64,000 nucleotides of DNA from Pseudocercospora fijiensis CIRAD86 (taxonomy: Eukaryota > Ascomycota > Dothideomycetes > Mycosphaerellales > Mycosphaerellaceae), in assembly GCF_000340215.1 (NCBI RefSeq), contig NW_006921537.1, forward strand, positions 3,393,685 to 3,457,684, read 5' to 3'. Shown here one piece after another: positions 24,852-34,739 of the stretch (its first letter is position 1; each line of letters starts with the position of its first letter). The notes beneath the pieces were generated by a model. The model was not told the DNA's origin, made no database searches, and saw only the letters and a list, made by a program, of their open reading frames with translations. The position numbers and the translations under genes are program-made.

Positions 24852-25738
24852 AACGGTATTACGGAGTGTATTACTATTTAAGAAAGGAAGGGCACCGCTA
24901 TATTAGTAACGGTATTGCCGAGTTGTTATTAGTCGAAGAAGGAAATCGAAAGCAAGGGAAAGTTAGCGCTAAGACGACTAGCGCCGCTATTGGCGACATT
25001 ACTTGCTATTATTACTACGCCTATAGATATAACCTTACCTATACTACGAGCCTAAGGCACCTTAATTAAAACTTTAATTAAAACTTTAAGGCTAAGTCAA
25101 AACTTTAAGCCGCCTAAAAGATTAAGCGACTAATAGACTAACTAAGGGCAAAACTATAGAGCTAAGCTAGCCGGGGTCGATCTTGCGGATAATAGGTTAC
25201 TTCTTAATCTTTCTAACCCTTTAAGCGAGGCGAACCTTAACTACTGCACTTATAATAGCCTTTACCTATAGAAACTAGACGAGCTGTGTTTTTTCTAAAA
25301 AGTAAATAATAGCCCTCGTAATAATAAGAACAAACCCTCGGAAGCGGACAACCCTTAGAAGCGGACATTGCTAGGTCTTTTAAAAGTAGACGTAAAGAAC
25401 TCGATACGATATTACTTAGAACGGAGGCAGTGCTATAATACCTCGTACGTCTACCTATTATAGTAGGGAAGACGCGCTCGTATTATAATTAGTCGAAGGC
25501 CTTTAATTCTTATAGATATATATTACTTTATAGTTTATTATATACAGAGATAGCGCAGTTAGAGTTAGACATTGTGCTATATTAGAGGTAAGGTTTGATA
25601 TAGTTATATAATCAGTAGTTATACGTTTAATTTAGCGCGGGCTAAGCGGCTTATTAGACCTGCTAAGTTAGCGATAATAGAGGTTAAGACTAGAATAAAG
25701 ACTAGCTACGAGGGCGCGGCCTTTAGAAGGGAAGCGTA

Positions 25739-25935
25739 TATTAGGACTAAAGAGGTTATACGTAATTGGTATGTAACCGGGCTCGAGTAAAGCTAGGGTC
25801 TTAATGCCTTAGGTAGGGCTTAGCGCTTAGTAATAGGCTAACTTGCCTGCCTTCCTCCCTCTCCTCTTAGCTCCTTATCGAATACTACTCGTACCTACTA
25901 CTACCCTATCTACCTGCTAATATACCCCGCTTACA
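25739..25935 (+). repeat. 3' LTR of gypsy copy B
   Basis: This 197-bp LTR starts TATTAGGACTAAAGAGG and ends CCGCTTACA. It is followed by ATTAG, matching the flank of the LTR at 5389. Confidence 0.88.
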
Positions 25936-26222
25936 ATTAGTTATAGGTACCTTAAAGAGCCGGAAATATATATATCTTCGTAGATTAGTAGTAGCTTCCG
26001 TAAGCGCCCTTGTTTTATAAGGTTACGTATATAGAATATACTAAATAACTTATAGTTATTATAGAGCTTGTCTATAGTGCGCCTAGCAATGTTTATAAGG
26101 TCGCTAATGCTATTATTCGATAGGCGACCTTCGTTAAAGAGGCGCTTTATCTCGTTAAGCTAATCGTTAGGTAGGCGCGCTATTAACAATACCTTAGAAG
26201 GGTCTATACTATTGAAACAGCG
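25936..26222 (-). pseudogene. Tc1/mariner-type DDE transposase, N-terminal part
   Basis: The minus strand reads NSIDPSKVLLIARLP at the right end, then RRTIDKLYNNYKLF and NLIKQGRLRKLLLIYED, a typical N-terminal DNA-binding region with a GR(P)RK-like motif. The frame runs straight on into the fragment ending at 5388 when copy B and one ATTAG duplication are removed. A short mixed stretch, 26223 to about 26290, separates it from unique DNA; I could not find its terminal inverted repeat or a certain start codon. Confidence 0.75.
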
Positions 26223-26423
26223 ACAACATGGAATTTAGCTATAGTAGTAGAGATCTAGACTGCCAAGAACGCCAAGTTGCTAACTAATTATAGTGGCAGC
26301 TGGCAGAAACCGAAACTCGGCCCTCCGACCCCATGGCGCGCACTTCTGAATACCACAATACGACGCAAGTACAGGATCTACCACTTCAGCCATCATATTC
26401 CCCCCATATCGGCTACAGACTTC

Positions 26424-26840
26424 CTAACGCGAGGAGCAGGCCACAAAGTCCTCAATCCGACATACAGCACAGTGCTCGTCACCAACCCGAACAAGTAGCT
26501 CTTTTGCGACAGAATTTGATGAGCTCACCGCATGCGCAATGCCAGGAGTCAACGGGATCCAGCTGATGCACCACGCAGCCACAGCTCGCCCATTTGTACC
26601 GAACCGGTTATATCGGTACCTCGCATCGGGCTGATACAGCTCTGGAACCACGTATGACTGACGCTGAACGATCCAGTAGTCTGCAAGAAGCACGCCAGTA
26701 ATCGGTGCCAGCCAAATCGTGTAGCCGTCCATGAAGTTTAACAACGCAGACGCCGAAGCGAGGATGTTCCAAGGCGTGAGCGCCCAAGCACCTATACATG
26801 CAACGACGTAGCTACCTCGGCGTAGATTGATATACTGCGC
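26424..26840 (-). pseudogene. NCS1 nucleobase permease, C-terminal relic
   Basis: The minus strand encodes a fragment typical of fungal NCS1 (Fur-type uracil/allantoin/cytosine) transporters. In order there are YINLRRGSYVVACIGAWAL (from about 26839), then LNFMDGYTIWLAPITGVLLA and DYWIVQRQSYVVPELY (from 26744), then WCISWIPLTPGIAHAV. These match the late transmembrane helices of proteins normally about 500 residues long. Nothing convincing of the N-terminal two thirds is present, and the frame drifts off after about 26530. It lies at the edge of the transposon block, so truncation by rearrangement is plausible. Base composition is that of the gene island, without the heavy TA bias. A short intron just upstream (branch-like CTAAC and TACAG) is possible. 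Confidence 0.72.
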
Positions 26841-27705
26841 ACTGTAGTTAGTATGAGTGGTGCGATCAGAATTGGACGCATTGACTGCTTTTCGTTAGTG
26901 TGTGACTCTAGACACTGGAAAAGAAGGACCTCACGTCAAATGTCCTAATGTGATGATCCCGATTGCTGTCTACTACGACAGACCCAGCGTGACGACCGAG
27001 GAGCCCAGTCGCAGGTTCCCTGGCGCCATTGCATCGCATAGCCAAATCGATCTTGGGATTTCCTCACAGTTGAGGCTGTGCCAGGTCTGTTGTTCTGGAG
27101 GTGTGGGTTCAAGATCTGCGACGTCAGCCCCCGTGTCCTCATACATATTCCAATCGTGACATTCGTCCGTACCAGCGTTGCTCTATTTACTGTCATCGTT
27201 TGGTCCGTCTGGCAGACGAATCTTATTTAGACACCGGTGAATGCCGAAACGACCACCCAGGTTTAGGCTTTCGGTGTCGCCGGTTTCGACTTCGGATGCT
27301 GCCACGGTGTCGATCCCCTTGGCTTTCTCCTTGCGCTCCATCTCGTCAACGCAGGATTCCAAGGAGACAGTTCGGAGTCAGCAGTACTGTCTGCCATTTT
27401 GAAGGATGAGAGACAGTTGGTGCGCCACGCCGTTCTTTGAGTTTGACTGATATGTCGATCGGGCAAGCAAGGCTGTGAAGCCGTCGGGCCCCGGGCTGAC
27501 TTCAACCGATTACGGTGGCCGGCCCAAAGTCTGATAAGTGTTGGGAACTTGGGACTGCCAATGGGATGGTTTCATCGGCATCTGCAGACATGTTCTACGT
27601 ATCATACATGTACCTAGCGGTGTGGGACACGAGGAGATTGTAGCCTACTCCTCTGCAAGTACTATGTTGGACAGTGTCAGATGACAGCCTGAAGTGTCAT
27701 CGAAG
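26841..27705. other. Intergenic region with possible permease remnants
   Basis: I see no supportable gene. A minus-strand fragment reading AIGIIT near 26955-26975 may be a decayed continuation of the NCS1 permease. The last few hundred bases presumably hold the promoter of the oxygenase gene at 27706. Confidence 0.4.
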
Positions 27706-29045
27706 ATGCCGCACAAAATTGAGGAGTTGAAGATCATTCCGCTCGATGCAGAACTGCGTAAGCAGACGCAGCTGGGCGCCGAAGTGCTGCTGCCGACATC
27801 GTCGCCTTTGCTTGACCCTGCTTCCTTGTCGGCTTCAGATCTAGAGACGCTTCGGAATGCACTGTTCGAACATGGGGTCTTGGTGATTCGAAATCAGACT
27901 GGCGTCAGCCCAGATGTGCTTCCTCAGGTGGCGCGGATATTTGATCCGACAGCACGCGACATCCACTCGGGAGGCGCCAAGCAGGAAATGAACAAGCAGA
28001 ACATCCTATCGCAAAACAACTGCTCAAGGATCCCACGAGCTCCACAGGTCACGGTGATTGGCAAAGGAAACACGAGCGGCCATGAAGATATTGAAGACCT
28101 GGAGCTGAAGCATCTAGTGAGCACTGGTTTGTAATATCCACCGTCTGAATTGCAAAATTGACAGGAGCGTGCCAGGATCACACCTCATTTCATGAAACGC
28201 CATTATGGGACGAACAGATCGCCGCTGGCTACACTCGGCCTTATCGATGGCAAATGGACGCCCCATTGTACGAATCTCTGCCAGGCATAGCGACCGCTCT
28301 ACACTCGGTAGAAGTTCCAGAGCTACCTGATCAGAAGATCATGTTCCCGACCGGCGAAGAGATGGAGGTCGCCGCGGGAGCAACTGCTTGTCAGTATCGC
28401 CGTAAAAGCTCTCAATTGAAAAAAAAAAATACTGACCAGGTCCCAGTTTTCTCAGGCGCCAGGGCATTTGATCTGTTGACGCCCGAGGAGCAAGAGTTCG
28501 CTCTGAACACCACGGTTCATTACGCCCCTCGGGCATACGAATTTATCAAGGACTGCAAGGCGACTGACGACGGCCTGACCATTGCGAAAGTAGGTCGGGA
28601 GAAGAAGCAGAGCGAACTAACTCCTTTCGAGTGGGATAAAGTCCACTCGTATCCAGTGAGTCGTCCGGTCAGAAGTAAATCGAATGGTGCTACACTGACC
28701 GAATTGCAGATGGTATGGAGAAATCCAGCAACCAACAAGCCTCATCTCCAAGTCCTGGGCTGCTGTGTCGCATCTCTGCACACGAAGAATGCATATACCG
28801 GGAAAGTGTACGTTGTCGATGATTTGGCCAAAGCTAGAAGGATGGTCCATCGAATGCAAAGCCGCATCTATCGTCCCGAGAACATCTATGCTCACCGCTG
28901 GCGGAAGGGTGATCTAGTCATCTTTCATAATCGCGGTGTGATGCATAGCATTACCGGACAGCTGGAGAGGCATCCTCAACGAAGGCTGTTGTGGCAATGT
29001 AGTATGGCTTCGGAGACGTGGCCGGAAGCGTATAGGCCGCGGTGA
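27706..29045 (+). CDS. TauD-like 2-oxoglutarate dioxygenase family protein, three exons
   Basis: The model is exons 27706-28116, 28176-28389 and 28447-29045, giving 407 residues. Introns of 59 and 57 bp (GTGAGC...CCAG and GTCAGT...CCAG) restore one frame. The product matches the fungal TauD/TfdA-like family, which couples 2-oxoglutarate decarboxylation to hydroxylation using Fe(II); the substrate cannot be told. Family landmarks are FEHGVLVIRNQ (about 54-64), HTSFHETPL (139-147), SGARAFDLL (about 211-219) and FHNRGVMHS (368-376, holding the distal His at 375), with Arg at 387-388 for 2-oxoglutarate. The expected HxD at 163-165 reads QMD, so the first iron ligand is Gln. The second intron contains a run of 11 A. 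Activity is therefore doubtful. Start: first in-frame ATG. Confidence 0.82.
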
Positions 29046-29797
29046 TTCGGGATTTTGAGGGTGCCGCTGATGGAGGGAGAGCAGTAGATATATACATTCC
29101 GCTTTGCCGTTCTTGATGAGGGTGTAACCGCGGTGTGGAGATGTTTCCGGATGGGACTCCTCTCTGGGCGGCTTGTTTCGAATCAGATCTGGATCTGAAA
29201 GTGCGGTGCTTATTCCAGTGTTCGCTCATTCCGATCTTGAGTCTTTCGCGAGATCGTATCGCAGCAGCGAGTCCCCTTTTGCAAGCACTCTGAGGTCGGA
29301 TGGACATCGCTTGCCATGCTCCAGTGCCTGACACTTCGGATATGGATGCATGGTATTGTATTCTTGCCCTGATGAGTTATCCACCGATGTATGACGAAGC
29401 GACATGTATGGATTGGGATTCTGCAGTGAAGCCAGCCACAGAAAGGACCGACACGATGATTAAAAGGTCAAGCTCCACTAGACAACCGGCAGTTGAATTA
29501 CCTTATATCCCGTAAGCACCACCACATACAACCTCGTCACCTACGACGTGAGATCTGGCATTGAAAATCATGAAGCATTGATGAAGCATTTGAATGGACG
29601 TGCGTGGCACGGTGGCACCACTTCATACAGTAGACTCCACTCCCACTCCCATGTTCGTAGTGCCCGCACCTCCACCTCCACTGCTTTAGGAACGTGGATA
29701 CTACGATCCCGACATGGTTTATTCTAGTTGCCCCATCGATACAACTCATCAAGAGATTCGCACTGTTTCAAAACCTTGCGAAGCCTCACCATATTCC
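29046..29797. other. Intergenic, convergent gene ends
   Basis: This lies between the 3' ends of the oxygenase (+) and the hydrolase (-). The open frames on both strands here are short, lack family signals, and look like chance frames. Confidence 0.5.
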
Positions 29798-30718
29798 TCA
29801 AAACCCGATCTGTGTCAATCCGGCCTTCACGATCCTAGAAATGTCCCACCTCTTGGTTTCCAGCGCAAAATGCCCAGCGTCGACAAATTGCACGATTGCA
29901 TTGGGATTATCCCTCTTGAAGGCTTCGGCTCCAGGTGGAATGAAAACTGGATCTCCTTTGGCCCAGATAGCGAGGATTGGGACCTTTGAATTCCGAACGT
30001 ATTCGTGTACCTTTGGATACAGAGTGGCAGGGTTAGTGCGGTAGTCGTAGAAAAGGTCGATCTGGATCTTGGTTTGCTTGTCGCCAGCGATATTCTGCAG
30101 GTAGTCCAAGTGCCACGCGGTGGGGTCCAAGAGTGCGAGATCAGATTCGGGAACACCGGTATTGTATTGCAATTTTGTTCCTTCGAGCGTCAGGAAGTTG
30201 TTCGCAAGGTACTCTCGTTCAGCTGAACCGTTCGATGAGTTCCAGAGATCGAATACAGGAGCCCAGAACTCCTGGCCAAAGCCTTCGTTGTAAGCATTTC
30301 CGTTCTGCGAGATGATGGCTTTGACCTGGTCTTCCCTCTCGAGGGCAATTTGAAGACCGACTGGTGCTCCATAGTCGAAGATGTAGATGGCGAACGATGT
30401 GAGATTCAACGCTGCGATCCAGGCGGATGTCACTGCTGCAAGATTGCCGAAGGTGTAGTTGAAGTTAGAAGAGACTTGGGTCAGGCCGAAGCCAGGGAAG
30501 TCGGGGGCGAGAACATGGTAAGAGTCTGTGAGGAGAGGGATAAAGTCTCGATACTGATATGATGAGCTCGGGAAGCCATGAAATAGTAGGATTGTTGGAA
30601 GTGTTGGTGCTCCGGCCTCAACGTAGTGGACTGTTGCATTGCCAGAAGAAGTTGGGCCAGCGAAGCTCACTGGAACATCGTGGTAAGTTGGCACGTAAGG
30701 TACTGCTGTCAATGCCAT
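29798..30718 (-). CDS. Alpha/beta-hydrolase, haloalkane dehalogenase/epoxide hydrolase-like
   Basis: This is an intronless gene of 306 residues. The fold is shown by an oxyanion-hole motif LLFHGFPSS (44-52), a nucleophile elbow IFDYGAPVG with Asp115, a catalytic acid in AKGDPVF (Asp256) and a catalytic His in DAGHFALE (His283). An Asp nucleophile, instead of Ser, places it with haloalkane dehalogenases and epoxide hydrolases, which form an ester with the substrate and hydrolyse it. Length and architecture are full. There is no signal peptide or membrane segment, so a cytosolic enzyme is likely. The physiological substrate is unknown; halide-binding residues cannot be judged by eye. The start is the first Met, and an ATG context with upstream pyrimidine-rich DNA (30720-30790) fits a fungal promoter. 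Confidence 0.88.
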   Translation of the reverse strand: MALTAVPYVPTYHDVPVSFAGPTSSGNATVHYVEAGAPTLPTILLFHGFPSSSYQYRDFIPLLTDSYHVLAPDFPGFGLTQVSSNFNYTFGNLAAVTSAWIAALNLTSFAIYIFDYGAPVGLQIALEREDQVKAIISQNGNAYNEGFGQEFWAPVFDLWNSSNGSAEREYLANNFLTLEGTKLQYNTGVPESDLALLDPTAWHLDYLQNIAGDKQTKIQIDLFYDYRTNPATLYPKVHEYVRNSKVPILAIWAKGDPVFIPPGAEAFKRDNPNAIVQFVDAGHFALETKRWDISRIVKAGLTQIGF

Positions 30719-32260
30719 GACTGTAGACTGATTTGACTCTTCTCGACTTTGTTCGATTGTTTTTCGCTGTTCTCTTCCTACATCTTACCTCTCAAGAAGC
30801 TTTCCAGCTTTTATAGAGCTATCGGCGGTGATTGCAATGTCTAGGGTTTCAGCATGGGTTGTTCTGACTTGATCCTCTCGCAACGTGCATGATTGAAGTC
30901 TGGTTAGCTTGCCAAGCATCAAGTCCAGTGTGTTGCTGCTGTGTCAGCAGAATGGCCAACTGAGCCGACACTGCTAACCTATTTGAGGCTTCGCGAGCGA
31001 GCTCTAATGTCATCATTCGTGGTTGCTTGTGGAATCATGCCTCGCATCAAGCTCACTTAGATCGCTTCGCTCGTCCATGCTCTATCCATGCTTCAATTCA
31101 ATCTATGCCCGATTATCAGGCCCGCGAGCTACTTAGCAGAGGGCCATCGTGTCACTTCGTCAGCCCGAGCTGCTAGTATGAATTTGGCCGAAAATAGTCA
31201 TGGCGGTCGCTCGATCAGCCGTGGTAGAAGCGTCATGGCGTGCAAAAATGGGCTTCGCAGCCGTCTTCAGAAGACTGGCCCAGTCCGGATGAACGAGGTA
31301 CATTATTCCTCAGCAGCGCCAACAGCGATCATGGCCGCGATCTATGTGTCAAGTCCTGCTGAAACATCATAGCCCTGCTGCAAACGCGTGCTGTCAGCGA
31401 TGCGTAAGTATACGTCAATGCAAAGTGCGTGATACGACATGAAGCAGACGAAGTCGTGGGTTCAGCGCTCTCGGCGGAGAGCCCAACAAGTATAAGCTCT
31501 TTATGTGCTGTTTGAAATCTGCCGTGTAAATGTAGACGATCTGGCGTCTCGCAGCTGATGTCTTCGTTGATGGACGGGCTTTTCTGAAGGCGAAGGAAGC
31601 AAGGCGAGACAGGTTCCAAGTTCAAGGTTGAGAGTGAATGGAGGCCGAGCCAGGAGGCGGCCAGTGCTTCGGATACGCCAACATCACAACTTCGCATGCC
31701 TTCCCACTTCTTCCTCTTCCCCATCTTCTATTCAGACAGTGTATCATACACTGTAGCATCTCATGAATGCCTCCATCGCTGAAGTCGATTGATTGCCGGC
31801 TACTCCGCTGTAGCTGTAGGCTGGTGTGTGTACGAATATCAGGCCGGCGGCCGCCTGCTTCCAAACACGATGCGTTCCTCGCGATTCAGCGACAGCACCG
31901 CCGCCGACATCTCATCGAGACTGTAAAACAAATTAAAGCCGTTCAAGGCGACTATAAAGAGCACAGGAATCGTATTCGAAAGTCCGCGGAGCTATGGAAA
32001 GCACCAATGTAGCAATGGTAGTCTAGCTCTTTTGGAGCTCCATTCTGCAGCAGTGCAGCTACAAGCAACGGGAGGAGCACAGGGTTCGAACGGACGGTCA
32101 CATGTCCAACCTCCAACGAAGTTTTTTTGCACGAGGCCGCGTACTCTTGTCGTGCGGCTTGTATATTGCTTATCCTGGTATATCACGACTTCAGCTGAAC
32201 CGGTCTCGTGCTGATACCATCTACATTCGTTGAATACAGGGAGCAGCCATCTATTGCACC
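30719..32260. other. Intergenic region, divergent promoters
   Basis: This 1.5-kb region separates the divergent hydrolase and GH72 genes and should contain both promoters. Several short open frames exist but none shows a recognisable domain or coding-like composition. I see nothing else supportable. Confidence 0.5.
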
Positions 32261-34053
32261 ATGCTATATCTAAGGGCCTTCGCTGCCACGATCGGCGTCC
32301 TCGTCACCTACCTAATAGCCGATGTATCCGGTCAAGATATTGACACTATTGTGATCAAGGGCTCAAAGTTCTTTTACTCAGGCAATGGCACACAATTGTA
32401 AACTTGTCACATATTTGCATGCACGCAGAGCTGACTGAGCTCTACAGCTTCATCAAAGGAGTCGCTTATCAGCAGGACTTCCAGCCTGGTCGCGGTCAGC
32501 CGAGTAATGGCTACAATGATCCTCTGGTGAGTGCCAGAAAGCTGTCTTCAACCTCTACGTACGGCTGACTTCACACCTATCAGGCCGACACTGCTGGCTG
32601 CATGCGAGATATTCCATACCTTAAGCAACTCGACACTAACACAATTCGCGTGTATGCCATTGATCCTACTCAAGACCACTCCGAGTGCATGACCGCATTG
32701 GCCAATGCAGGAATCTATGTCCTCGCAGATCTGGCGGCTCCCAATGAGTCAATCGACTCGAATGACCCATCATGGAATACGGAGCTATATGCACGATATA
32801 CTTCCGTGGTCGACGAGATGCAAAAGTACAGCAATCTGCTTGGCTTCTTCGCTGGAAACGAGATTGTCACGCAGCCAAACGTCACAGCCTCGGCAGCTTT
32901 CGCGAAAGCTGCTGTGAGGGATATGAAAGCATACATTCGTTCCAAGAAGTACCGCGCGATCGGCGTGGGCTACGCCACGAGTGATAATGCTGATATTCGT
33001 GTGCCACTCGCGAATTATATGTATGTCGGAGTCCCATGCTTGCGAAAGACCAGCTGACGAGGTTCCTAGGGATTGTGGTAACTCAAGCGACGCCATTGAC
33101 TTCTGGGGCTACAATGTCTACTCGTGGTGTGGAGATTCGTCATTCTCAACGTCCGGCTATCAGACTCGTACTGAGGAGTTGGCAAGCTACAACGTGCCGG
33201 TCTTTTTTGCTGAATATGGATGCAATACCGTCCAACCGAGGACTTTCACAGATGTTCCCGTGCTTTTCGGGCCTCAGATGGACGACGTCTGGTCCGGAGG
33301 CATCATCTATCTATACTTTCAAGAAGTCAACGACTATGGTAAGGATCATGACTTGAATGCAGAAATTTGTACCACCCACTCTACTGACGGTACCCAGGTC
33401 TCGTCTCCATTGACGGAAACTCGGTGTCTACTTTGGTAGATTTCAACAACCTAAAGTCACAAATCACGACCGTGTCGCCAAGCGGTCCAAATTCAGCTTC
33501 CTACAGCCCGACCAATTCTCCTCAGTCCTGCCCGACAAAGAATTCAGCCTTCAGCGCAGCCACGAATCTTCCGCCCACGCCAGACACCTCTCTGTGCGAC
33601 TGCATGTACAACTCTTTAGGCTGCGTGCCGTCCAACGATGTCGACGCAGACTCCTACGGCGATCTCTTCAGCTACGTTTGTGGCGACAACGCCAACCTGT
33701 GCAACGGAATCGCTAGGAACGGCACTACTGGTCAGTATGGCCAATTCGGGATGTGTAGTCCAAAGCAGCAGCTTGGCTATGTCTTGAACCAGTACTATAG
33801 TAGTCGCGGTGCCGATGCGACCGCATGTCGCTTCTCCGGTTCGGCAGTGACACAGGCTGCTGCGAGCGCCACTGGCAGCTGCGCTACACAGTTATCTGCG
33901 GCCAGCTCTGCGAATCCCGCTGCCGGCAGTGCTTCTTCGAGCCAAGGTGTTGGTGCTGTGAATCCTGTGGCCGGAATGGATGTTGGATATGTTAGCTTGG
34001 CGGTGCTTCTTCAAGTTGCTATCATCTCTGGTGTCGGTATGATCTGGCTCTGA
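32261..34053 (+). CDS. GH72 beta-1,3-glucanosyltransferase with X8 domain, GPI type
   Basis: Five exons (32261-32397, 32448-32526, 32584-33020, 33070-33338, 33398-34053) joined at GT...AG introns of 49-59 bp give 525 residues. This family (Gas/Gel/Phr) cleaves and re-ligates beta-1,3-glucan chains at the cell surface and so remodels the wall. Visible features: an N-terminal signal segment (about 1-24), [11 protein letters not shown] and [10 protein letters not shown] at the start of the catalytic domain, acid/base Glu165 in FFAGNEI, and nucleophile Glu266 in FFAEYGCN. Then come a Cys-rich X8/CBM43 module (about 373-455) with [10 protein letters not shown], a Ser/Ala-rich linker, and a hydrophobic C-terminal tail (about 504-525) that looks like a GPI-anchor signal. 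Both catalytic Glu and the X8 Cys are intact, so the gene looks functional. Confidence 0.93.
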
Positions 34054-34739
34054 AGGCGGAACGTATATGAGAGGAAGATGAAGTTCGGTGCAAGAAATAT
34101 ATCACCATGACGGTCTCGGCACAATATATAACAATGGATCTTGGGGAATCCGGTTTCATTTGACACTCTGCCAGTCCGCCGATCCCACGAAGTCGATACG
34201 CTCTCCGAGACAACCGCGCACTTGAGCTCAGCATATCAAATACCGCTGCGGGGCTAAACAATAGTGATGATGTTGCTGGAGTGCAATTTTCATGCCACCG
34301 AACTGCCAAGATCGGAATAAACTTTCTCCGCTCACCGATATCGACATCAAATCTCCGTTCCTTCCAGCCACTTCCTCTTCAGTAGCACATCCTGCTCACG
34401 CATATCATATGCACGACACAGCATGGAGCCTTGTATGTTAGCCCGCTGGGTCTGTTTCTCGGCTTCTTTCGCCCAATCTGCTTGACTGCGGACACGGCAC
34501 AAGCTTGCAAGCGCCTGACATATATTGTCGTTCCAAGCATACACATAAAACCGTGTGTCAGATCAAGGCGAATGAAAAAAAAGGAAAGAAATTCGGCGGC
34601 CCCCAAAAAAACGTAAAAAATTGCAGAATCCACATGATCAATACATTTCATACCGGAACGTACCAAAGAGCGACGACTTTCGATCAATCGATCCACCAAC
34701 GACATCCCATCCACCCCTTCCCACATTCTACCTCCACAT
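34054..34739. other. Intergenic, convergent gene ends
   Basis: This lies between the ends of the GH72 gene (+) and the small secreted protein (-). A-rich runs near 34575-34620 occur. No coding frame is convincing. Confidence 0.5.

Larger units (their letters stand above)
18776..25738 (+). mobile_element. Ty3/gypsy copy D, fused to the 3' end of copy B
   Basis: The 5' LTR (18776-18972, 197 bp, starting TGTTAGGGCTAAAG) inserts in copy B's gag after TCCTC. Gag, protease, RT, RNase H, integrase and a chromodomain follow. No second TCCTC and no D-type 3' LTR are found; the only downstream LTR (25739) is B-type with B's ATTAG duplication. The body is therefore either a D/B recombinant or a collapsed assembly around the N gap at 24752. 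It is the most complete plus-strand copy of the family in the window. Confidence 0.75.
24473..25738 (+). other. 3' non-coding region of the gypsy composite
   Basis: This 1.2-kb region between pol and the 3' LTR is homologous, in inverted orientation, to 42188-43446 of copy C. It holds a palindrome copy (24494-24520), a CG-dinucleotide run (about 24703-24718), the N gap, and a short open frame (24866-25069) that I do not consider a gene. A purine-rich tract just before 25739 (AGAAGGGAAGCG) is the likely polypurine tract. Confidence 0.7.
5389..25935 (+). mobile_element. Ty3/gypsy copy B, outer element of a nested composite
   Basis: The outer LTRs 5389-5585 and 25739-25935 (197 bp each) share a diagnostic subtype (for example CCCCGC before the terminal TTATA/TTACA) and are flanked by identical ATTAG (5384-5388 and 25936-25940). 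Inside lie B's gag start, a 12-kb foreign element, a second gag piece (18306-18775), and then an LTR of another copy (D). The differences between the two outer LTRs are nearly all C-to-T or G-to-A at CA/TG, so they record RIP and not insertion age. A 100-N gap lies inside. Confidence 0.85.

Noticed and set aside
29300..29515. Short plus-strand frame between the oxygenase and hydrolase genes
   Set aside because: It is only 71 codons, without recognisable features, in a convergent intergenic space.
31329..31724. 131-codon minus-strand frame between the hydrolase and GH72 genes
   Set aside because: There is no domain, no plausible start context and no splice structure; composition does not look coding.
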